From Priapulus caudatus (Eukaryota; Priapulida; Priapulimorpha; Priapulimorphida; Priapulidae), in contig NW_014577615.1 in NCBI RefSeq assembly GCF_000485595.1, positions 12,479 to 64,659 on the forward strand: 52,181 bases of DNA, read 5' to 3'. The translations under genes were made by a program, and so were the position numbers. Position 1 is the stretch's first letter; each line of letters starts with the position of its first letter. The notes below the pieces were generated by a model that did no database searches, was not told the DNA's origin, and saw only the letters and a list, made by a program, of their open reading frames with translations. Below are positions 35,512-47,200 of this stretch, in pieces.

Positions 35512-38500
35512 CTGTTAAACATAAATTAAATCAATCTAAAATCCGTGAGCTATGCACAATCTATGCTGATCCACTATTGCTAATGCAGGGTTCATAGTAG
35601 TAAGACACATGTTGCAATAAGGGCTTTCTGGAGGCCAAAATAAAACTGTTTTACGCAATTTCTGATTGATCACCGACTATTAAAGTACACTAATAATATT
35701 TATATACACAATTGCACAGTAGATTTAATTATTCCGTATTATATATACAACAATTCTTACTCTAAGTCGAGAACTTTGGCAAAAAATAAGATTTCACTTT
35801 TCTAAGATTTCACCAAAAATAAGTACTAATAAGGGCCCTTATTTTATTTTTGGCAAAATAAGTACTTATAAGGCTTTGGAAGACCTGCTACGAACCCTGT
35901 AATGGTATTATCCAGTGCTACTACATAATGAACACTTTACAATTTTATTTAAGCAAGATTTTGTTACTAACAAATGATAATGTTTATACTCTGATGAGTG
36001 GCTCTCAGATAGAGGTGGGACAACGTACCCACACAGTTGCCCACCCAAGGACAGTGGTGGTCAAACTTCGCTATACATTTGTTGCAAGAAGAGCAGTGCT
36101 TTGATCTCACTGGCTTCTTGACTATACATGTTGTGCAAAACCAACTGAGGTCAAATGTGTCCTGCTCAGCTAACTCCACCACTGTCTGCAAGAGAAATAG
36201 AAGAGCATATACGGTTAATAAGTTTAATGAAAAGGTCATGCGAGACGAGTAGAAGAGGGTACGTCGAATAATTTGAGTGAGCAGATTCTGCAAGATAGAA
36301 AAGTTACAATGGTTAACAATTCGAGTTGGAAAAAAAGCATACACAATTTTAAATGAAAGAACCTGTATCGAAATACTTCAACTTTGAAATTAATTGAGGT
36401 CAATCTCTGCTTTGCTTTAATCCTAAATATTATTAACTAGCACAATTCAAATATACGCACCCTGAACTTTTGCTCTCTGCTGGCTTTTACAATTCCAGGA
36501 TCGGACTTCCATGATTTATAAAAATTGTACCAGAGCCCTGCAGAGAAGCCAGCAACAAGGAAGACAGAGAGCACGTCTCGAAGAAGTACGGTCAGTTAAG
36601 GAGCTGTGTGCCAAACGTTTGCTCAGACTCTCATAAACCCACCCACAGATTGGTACCCAGCCCATGTCACAGCTCAATGGCCTCATGAAAAGCCTTTAAT
36701 TGCTCATAATTAATTAATGCTTTAATTAAACAGAAGGCAAACTATGGAAGCAATGTTATCAGAGATAATTCATGATATCATAATGAAACAACTATTATTG
36801 TTGGATGATATTTTTCATGCTTTATGTAACATACAGTAAAAACCCGCGTATAAGAACATATATTTTAAGAACATGTTAGGCTAAAATTTCCCATTTAGAC
36901 CCCTTTACATAAGAACCTGTTTTAGGCTAAGATTTTAAAGTAGGTTCTTAATTTTCCATGTTTTTTCCCCTTTTTTTTCTCCTCCATTTTTTGGCATGTT
37001 GTTTTATTTCCTTGGATACATACTGTATCATACAGTATGGTAAGCACTGAAAAACTTACACTGTAGCCCATCATGGGTATTAATTAGCAAAAATTGCAGT
37101 CCTTGTAAGAAAATTTTTAACACAATTTGAATCAAGTATAAGCTTATACATATTAAAAGTAGAAACAATTAAGAACCTATTTAAGAACTTTTTGAGCCAA
37201 ATTTTTCAGTAAGCACCATTTATATAAGAACCTATTGAGGCTAACTTGGAAAAATCTATGTTCTTATACGCGGGTTTTTACTGTACACCATAGAAATGAA
37301 AACAGTTATCATCAGAAAGATTGCTGCTGAACTTTATGCTAACTCACCTACGCTTGCACAAATGTCTCAAGGATTACAATTTTTATCTCCCTGTCAGCAA
37401 GATATGCAGCAGCAAATCTGGTTTGAATTCCTACCTACTATTCTGAACAAAATCCTTTTACTCGTCCTAAATACTAAAACGAGCCATTTTTCAACCTGGA
37501 GGAGAATTGCATGTTTAAATGGCAATAAATATAAAGTTTCGTACTGTGTTACACAAATACTTATACTGCACAGAACAGACTTCTAGTAAAAAGGATATCA
37601 GGCCACACCCAAAAGATGTATGTCACATATTTTAAAAATATTGTCCCCATAAACACTGCTAGCGGTCCAATGTCCATCACTCGGTCATCGAAGAAGAACC
37701 TGTGAAAAAATACACGATAAAATGCAGCAAAATTATACTGAAAAATATGTGCCCTGTAATCATCACACGTAATAATTCCCACAGCCAAAAAATCTCTGCA
37801 AAGATGCATATAAGGTGTAGCAAACCATATAACCTTTACAACAATACATTATTTGTAAGAGTCTAATCTAATGATTAACCGGAAATAAACGTACACAACA
37901 GGTATTGTTAACCAGCTTACTTGCGAGTGATGTGGAATATTAAACCAAGACAGGCAAACATGAGAAGTTTGCCCCAATATGGATGTCCACATTGAAATAT
38001 TGCACCAATCCCAAAGAGTACAAACATGGGACAGAACCACATGACAGACCAGCGTACTTTCTGAAAAACCAACAAACAACGTGATCAAATACGAGGTTCG
38101 TTTGCACACATGTAATCTAAAGCCCGGCGCACACGTGTTATTTTACTCAAGTAAAATGACGCACGAGTCAAATTACTCAACGAAAATTCTCCGCACACGT
38201 GAGTAAAATGACGCATGCGTCAAATTACTCAACGAAAATCCGCCGCACACGTGAGTAAAATGACTCATGCGTCATTTTACTTGAGTAAAATAACTCACGT
38301 GTGCGCCGGGCTTAATACCTTCGTCAAACAGTGTGCGTAGATTAATTAACTAATGTCAGTGGGTTTGTCTCATCTCTATTCTGTGTCACGCATTTCTGAA
38401 ACTTCGTTTTGCCAGTCATATCCACGGCATCATCTCAGGCAACCTTAGCCATTTACATGCCGAGTCGGCACCTTTACTTAATCCCATATCATAGCAGCTG

Positions 38501-41172
38501 TGCTCACCTCCACTCAATCTCACATCATATTGTCTGAGCTTATATACGTATGTCCTGCCCTTGTTCATCTCACCTTTACACCATGCAAAATACCACCTTA
38601 GCCAATCTCATTCTACGCAACCTTGTGAAGCTGGCGCACGAAATGTAATTCACGCCGAGACGCACGCACAGACCTTGTCGTTGATAAAGCGCTGCAAGAT
38701 GTTGCTGTGGTCGAGCCCACGGTCACGCCGGGTTGCCTGCAGCTTCTCTACCATCCACTGGTTGTTCTTATCGATGGCGATATCTAACGGCGTCTCTCCC
38801 TGCGATGCAAGGCGGCTATGTTAGCGTGCCGACGTTAAAGTAACGACCACTGTTGAGAAACTTACGACCATCGGTTCGTGTATTTACCGCACGTTGACAT
38901 CTTGGAGGCAAACGTTTCTTTTCTGTAAGCTCTGCGTTAATTCTGTTATTTCTTCGAGCAAAATAAATTATAGTCAACGAGTAATTTTCGTTAAATTATT
39001 GAACAATGGGTTTCCTGGGATTGCGATGCCTATAATTATAGATAGACGCACATGGATGGAAGGTGTGAAGAAATATGAACAGCTTCTCACAACACGAAAG
39101 GAGAGGCTTATTGGCATTTTATATTTCACAACCTCATGTTAACAACACCCCTTCCCCATCAAAATATGATTGAATTAGATATATACGTCATTTGCTTATA
39201 ATGCTCATTAGGAACCTTGTCGTTTGTCGCATCCACGTTAGCACCAGTGTTGAGCAGGTTTTGAATGACTGAGTGGTTACTGCTGACTTGTGCCCAGTGA
39301 AGCGCCGTGTTATGATGCACACGATCTCGCAGGTGAATGTCGGCATTAAATGTTAGGAGCAGCCGCGTTGGATCCGGACTGCAACACGAGACACATCATA
39401 GCTTTACCAGCCACCACAATAAATATACATCGTGGTAACCAATTCAGCACATGCATTAGATAATTTATCACTCAGGCATGCTCAAAAACGATATAAACCT
39501 TCATTCACACGTATATCTTTATAAAAATGATTTATATGCTACATGTTACATCACAGTCAGATAATAAATTTAACAGCTACATTGGAACAAAATCAAATAC
39601 TGTACAAGCTGTATATTTCGTGGTGGTTTAATTTTCGCGAATTTCGCGAACGCGTCCCCGGCAGCGAAAATAACAACACGCGAATCATTCATACCGAATA
39701 ATACATAATTCAGAGATCTCGAAATTAACCACTCGCGAAATTGTCCGTCAAGTCTGAATTCGCGAAAATATCTGTACGCGAAAAATATACGGCTTATACA
39801 GTACATCATAAAAAATGTCCTAATATTGTCAGTAATTAATATTCACAGTTAACGGGCGGCAACTGATTTTAGGGTACTCACTTAACCACTCTATAGCATG
39901 CCCACATCAGTGGTGTCATCCCATTTCGATCTGGCATGTTCGCATCCTGTCCTTTCGCTATTAGATAGGCAACAATCGTCGTGTGTGCAAACTGCGCTGC
40001 CAAATGAATGGGACTGCATCCTGCAAGAACATATGTGAATTCAGCAAAACCACAAATCTTGTTAATAGCAAATGCATACGTAGACAAAAACTTTAGAAAG
40101 CCCATAATCTTCCCCAGAGGCTGATCCACTGTGACATGCCCAGGGTACTCATTGGGCATCCATATTAGCAGTAACAAAGTACCCAGGGTATGTTCCGGCA
40201 GTACCCCGGGGGACATATATACCCTCTCAGCACTAGTATTATAGTCCGAGATTCCCCTGACCAATGCCCACACCGACGATTTTGGTGGATTTGGTGTGGG
40301 TTAGACCAAATCCACCTAAATCGTCGGTGTGGGCATTGGTCAGAGGAATCTCGGACTACTACTACTAATACTACTAGCAGGTACTACTACTAGTACTAGC
40401 CTAGGCCTAGTACTAGTACTAGTAGTAGTAACCCGACCAGGCTGTGTGACTAACGTCAATATACAATATACAATAGGTATTCTAACCCTAGCTCTAGAAC
40501 TATAGCCCTCTGCTCTGCCGCGGGGCTATAGAACATACTATGGCAATTTTCAGGGAGCAAGCAAAGACAAATTTTTTTGCGGTTGATAACTTCTTTGGTA
40601 TGCCAAATAAAGCACATTCTCTGCCGCACAAATGTCTTAAGTTACTAAAAACACTCAAATTAAACTGCAAAATAACGCTTAAATAATAAATGTTGTACTT
40701 GCTATATTACTCGTCGACGAAGATTGTTTAGGCCTACCAACTTGTAACCGCCATTTTTTGCTAGTGAGCGGGCACAATGTATTTCCAAGTGGAGGGGTGG
40801 GCAGGTTGCACGCGGTTTGCGGTTGCAAACCGCGCTAGCGCTGCGCAACAAAAAATGGCGGTTTGCAACCGCACGCAGCCTGCCCACCCCTCCACTTGGA
40901 AATACATTGTGCCCGCTCACTAGCGAAAAATGGCGGTTACAAGTTGATAAACAATCTTCGTCGACGAGTAAGTACAACATTTAAGCGTTAGTTTGCAGTT
41001 TAATTTTAGTGTTTATAGTAACTTAAGACATTTGTGTGGCAGAGAATGTGCTTTATTTAGCATACCGAAGAAGTTATTAACCGCAAAAAAGTTGTCTTTG
41101 CTTACTCCCTGGAAATTGCCATAGTATGTTCTAGAGCTATTCTAACCTTTGCAATACCGTTTCTTGGATCTA

Positions 41173-41210
<38 letters not shown>

Positions 41211-44200
41211 CTAGTACTAGAGTCTAGAGACATTGTGATTGTCATTGTATTGACTCATTTATTTACTACTATTAGTACTAGTTTTTTAATGTTTCCATAC
41301 AGGATCCACGACTAAGCGTTAATTAGTCGCACTCGCAGAGTCCAGTGTGGTACCGTGTGGTACAAGTTCCTTCTGAAACTGATGTCAAGATTTAGCTGCA
41401 GGATACACCGACCAAAGATGGAATCATTTACTGGCCGATCAATAAAGATTGCCAGTGCCGTATCTGCATATTGGTAAGTAGATACAATAATGTAACCCAA
41501 ACACAGGATAGGGTTACAACGCGAGCCTAAGTGAATCACTTAGCTAGGGCGGTTTGCTGGTGCGTTTTCAGAGACTAGAACTTCCAAACTGGGTTTATTC
41601 TAAACACGAACCTTTCTCCGCTATCCTGGAACTTACTATGTATCACAGTACTCTGTATTAAACTAATATAACCTGTTAGAAAATTTCGAAGCGACGAGCC
41701 GCGATATTTCGAGCGTCATTTTTGGTGACCTGTGACACGGCATGGCTTTCCCAATGTGCATAGCGATCGGCAAACTTTGGTCAGCTTTAGTGCGCTGCGA
41801 GCCCTCCGATTGGTTGGTGAATCCGCTCTTCAAACCGAACGTTGCTAAGTTAGCATGCGTTGACTGCACATGCTTAGTTTAGTCAGCTGGCAGCTATTGT
41901 ACTTTTATGTGACCCATATACGCACATGCGTATTGTGAAAGTTTAGCACGTGCTAACTTAGTCTGGGCTAACTTAGCATGCTTCTAAGCAGGCATGGCCC
42001 ACCTCCATTTGCGGGGCTAGCTTAGTCCGGACTAGCGTGTATTTAGCGTGGTATAGCGTGTACACACTGCAAAATTTAGCGTGCATCAGGCCCGGATTAA
42101 TAGTTGACATATGTGCTAAACTAATCCGGGGTGCTAAACTAGGATTGGGCCCACTTTTCATTGGTAAAATCTGATGTGAATTTAACTGGTGAAGTGAATA
42201 AATTGGCACTTGATAACAGTTGCAATTGCAGTTCTATTTTCTCTCTAAATCGTGTAAAATTCAGACTTCCGATTATATGGCATGATACGAATATTCATGC
42301 GTATGAATGAGACTTCTTATTTGCCTGGTCATATACAACGCATGGCAACTGCAGATATTATCAACAACAATTCTACAAAATCACTAGAATAAGGCATGAT
42401 GATATATGTAAGATTTGATATGTATTTAAGGTAGCTCTTAAAGAATCAGATTATCAGATACCTTAATTCTGAGAAAACCTGGCAGATGATGTGTGAGGGT
42501 GCATACATAGGTGAACATATGTGCCCGTGCTACATTAGGTGAAAAGGAAAAATGCCAGCTAGGCAGCGTAGCACGGAGATCTATGGTCACACTACAGCAC
42601 TAGTTACTTGTAGTACTAATATAATGTCACATTGTCAATCGGTCATCATCGCATGTTGTCCATGGTTTACAAATAATAATGCCAAATGCAGGAAGAGCTG
42701 AAAAATGTATTGATCAAATGTGAAAGGGGGCAAGTTTAAGACTGGTTGTCAGTGATTGCAAATAAGAATGCAACCTAAGTCAGGACAAGAAAGGACCCCG
42801 TTCTACTCTTTTAGTCATATCTTGCATGCCCAACTGTTTGCAGCAAGCGATCTCTTGCTTACCGTCACTTGCCTAAAACGAATGACGTATGAGTATAATT
42901 AATTTCCTACACAGCTGCTATGCTTGAATGGTTAACAGACAGCTTACCTTCGCCATCTCTCAGTGAGGGGTCAGCACCATATTGCATGAGCAAAACAACC
43001 ATCTGTAGATGCCCCTGCCTAAAACAAAAACATGTGCCAGGTACAAACACTAGACGCTCGTACACAGGGAGCTCCCGTGTTCGCTAATGCGTCACTAGAA
43101 CCTAATTTTCCCTGAACTGTATTTTTAAAGCAAACAATAGAATGTGTTACCTTGTTGCCCAGTGAAGAGGAGTAGACATCAAGTCACCTCCCAACTGGTC
43201 TATGTAAGCACCCTTAGACAAATAATACCTAGCAAAATAAGAAACAAGGTAAAGTGCACACAGAGAAATGTCTTAATTTACCTAGTGCGGGCCAACCTAT
43301 ATTAGAAAATAAATTTGAAATACAATGTTGGCCCAGCTATCAGCGTTATTTATAGTTAAATTTAACTTTATTAATGCTACCCCTATTTTCGTCACAATCA
43401 CTTTAAACGTTAAAACAAATACATCTACACTACTGTTGGTATTTGGGTATTGCAATGCCACTGCATGTGCTGCCTCTTTCCTCCACCTATTCCAACATGC
43501 AAGATATTTTTAATGCATCTCTTTACATTATAATATGCTGGTTGCAGATGTGAATAGGCAAGGCACATGAGCAGTTGTTTGTAATGGAAAGAATTATTGT
43601 ATCATATCAGCTAGGTTATCTATAAATACATTAATGCACTAGTCCTACCTAACCAGTTCCTTTCTGTTGTTGATTGCTGCCCAGTGAAGTAGAGTGACAT
43701 TCTCTGCATCTGGCTGTCTAACATCGTACCCTAAAGCATCCAAGGACAGACATTGACAGTAAAGAGAGTAGTCTGAGACCAGCTTAATAGCAAGCAACTT
43801 GTTACTCTACACAACGCGTTTCCACGCTCTATTCTGCTGCTAGAACAACTGCTGTGGAAGAGGAATAAAGGGAAGACTAGTATGGGGAACTGATGTAGCA
43901 TAATAGAATATTTTACTGTAATATTACAACGGCAAACAGTACCTATCCACCAATGTTGTTTGAGTTATGTTTCAAATGTAAGTAGACAAATGTCTCAACA
44001 TGGTGAAAATTAAGAGACAGAATGAAGATTCCATTTCAGTTCCGGGACCCAAAGGGTGGCCCATGGAGCCGGGAGTGCGGGAGGGAGGATGTTGATCAGG
44101 TAGTAGGTACTACACTTCAGAATTTTTCTTGGATGTTAACCTGATGCTTTTAGGTAATCTGGCCACACGTGCTAGCATACATTGGATAAAATACACTGAA

Positions 44201-47200
44201 ACTGACAACGTTGTAGGTACATGACTTGTAATAATTGATACAAACACTAACCACATTTCAGACAAATAAAAAAAGTCATGGACTCAAATCTAGGGTTTCT
44301 GCCAGGATTTTTGATTAGGGTGAAGACTGGGTTAATGATTTCATTGGTGTGCTAACAGTGGTGTACTCCGTCCAAGAATATCATTTAGCGGAATGGGAAT
44401 ACTTGCCGGCTACTTATCGTTCAAGGGACATTTTAAACTGCCAAACAATCACATCACGACTCAAATGCTCTACACCCCTCCCCCCACATACTCATGCTCA
44501 TAGGGTCTATGTCCCCCAGGGTACTGCCGGAACGTACCCTGGTACTATCTAATATGCCAGACCGTACCTCGCCTACTCCACTACCGAGTCTAGGGAGTCG
44601 CCTACGCCTACTGAGTACTCCCTTACCCTAACTATATCAGATAGTTACCAGGGTACGTTCCGGTATACCGGACCGTACCCAGGGTACGTTCCGGCAGTAC
44701 CCTGGGGGACATAGACCCTATGAGCCATACTCATCTACCCAGCTACAGGTACATGCAAGTCCATTAATTAAAATTAAATATACATATATACTCATTCATC
44801 TATAAAAACTACATGTCCAGCTGTAAGGGTAATTTAATTATATACCATTTTCAACAATCTCTTTGCAGCGATCGATTATGCCATACTGGGTTGCCTTGAT
44901 TATGTCATATCTTGTTGTGTTGAAAGCAGCTGTTCGGATTTCTGGATCCTGCTGAGGCGACAATTGTCGTGTTAGCACAGAACCATCCTCCTCCTGAAAT
45001 AACAATTGGACAGAAATGGAAAGTGTACAGACATACTTTAATGCATTTGGAAGGTTGGGTATCATGCACAACCAGTAATACTAGATGAATATCTGCCAAA
45101 ATTGAACTGAGAAATTAACCTGCACTCATTATGTACCACACGAATAACTTACTTCAGAGGTGGACTGAAATGTATATATCTTATTAGTAATAGCATTGCA
45201 TAGAGCTATGACTAAAATTAGTTGATCTGATTTAGTCATCAAGAGAGCGGAACCCACACATTCGTCACGTTAAAAAGATAGCGCTCATATCAATCCCTTT
45301 TCGATCCTAAGCTGGAACATGCCCACCCAGCCTGGAGCACACAACACCAATAAAATTTTTAAAAGAATGGAAAAGGTTCAGCAAAGGGCAGTCAGATTTG
45401 TATGTGGAGACTACAGACGATTCAACAGTGTCACAACACTCCTACAACAACTGGGTTGGGTCTCCCTCAAAAAAAGGAATGTACTCGCCCAAACAATACC
45501 ATTCTTCAAAATCCACGCTGGCCTGGTAAACACACAGTTCCCAGCAGAGGTTAACATGGTCTTATCAATCACCAGAAGTAGTTGTTTCATTATAAGAGCA
45601 TCTGCCAGTAGCCACTTTAGATATCAGCAAAAATTCAACACAATACACTAATGTATGGCTACTCTGTCTACCCCAGGGTAATATGCACGTGGAAAAATTT
45701 CACACAAAAAATTACTCAATCTAACACGGTTACCGAATTCCAGTTTGCTGCTAGACCCGTGGTCCTCACCTTGCAGCCTCCTGCCACGCTGAGGAAACTA
45801 TAAACTGTGTAGCAGTTTTAAGCTGTTAGGCTAATCTAGCTGTTAGGCTAATTTCTACAAAGTACAACGTTGAACTTTTGTTCGTTTGTCACGAGAGGGC
45901 ACATGGCGCAACCTAGCGAGGGTTGCCATGAAGACTCGGGGTCGTATATGTTTGGTGTTGGGACGCGACGTTGGTTGGAAAGCGCCTGTGAACGTCGTGA
46001 CCAGTGTTTCCGATAAAAGCACAGGTCGTTAGAAGCCTTATTAACCGGTGTTGTTGCGTTTTTTTTGGAAATTGCACGTCACCTCAACATAGGTATAGAA
46101 TATTAGCGTAGGACCGCTACAAGTAGCACTGCGAATAGGGTGCTAACATTGAAACACTCCTCTTCGACATTCGGCTTCGGCCTAACCTAAGGCTAATTTC
46201 TACAAAGTACTACGTTGAACTTTTGAACTTATAGTTGTACACTGTGACAAAAAACGCAGCGTATTTAAGACACTACACAGCAGAGCGCATATCCCATTTG
46301 TACGAGGTCAACATTGAGCAGGCGGTCCTAAAAACGAAGGAGGAACGAATAGAAGCCCCCAGATCACAGCCTCATATTTTAGAGCGAGACCGCCCTCCTA
46401 ATGAAACTGGAGCGGATATGGTGGCTCTCTTGAGAGACTAGGTTGACTGTGTCAGACATTAGCTGCTACGTTCACGACCGATGGGAGGGATAACCATCAG
46501 CCACAGTTACATGGTCTACACCGCCTGTTGAACGAAGATGGCATACTATCATATATTATATGGCATGTTATCTAGACACATTTGAGAGGCTAGCTCTCAG
46601 TGCTGGCTTGGAACAAGAACAATCACAGCCTCACATTCTCGAGCCCTAGATGACTGGTAAAGCCCAGCAAGCATTTCATCTTCTCCCAGATACTAAAAAG
46701 AATGGCTACGGAAAGGTTCCTGGTGCTACAGCACGGCGCGGCCCAAGGATAGAGAACATGAGTCCCAATAAAACCAATGTTCCTAACCCTAACCCTAATT
46801 CTAACCTTAACCGTAATTCTAACCTTAACCCTAATCCTAACCCTAACCTATTATATTGATATAATATTATATTTATATTGATGTAAATGACATTGGTTTT
46901 ATTGGGACCCATGTTCTCTATCCTTGAACCCACGGCGCTATAACATAACACCAGATGCCTACGGGGTTAAATTTCGAAAATGCTCGCAAGGTACGTACAA
47001 AAACGTTTGAAGATTTTGCAGTGAGACTAAACTCCTACCTCCGTCGCTGGTTCAAGCCAGCGACAGAGCGAGTTTCTACTGGTGACTTTCAGAGTGTTTT
47101 CCCTTCTCATAATTAAGCCTTTAAGGGACCAGTTTCTGGCAACTGTAAATGATGACTATCTAGAGCAGACTATTTATAGATCACAAATTCGTGTATATAC

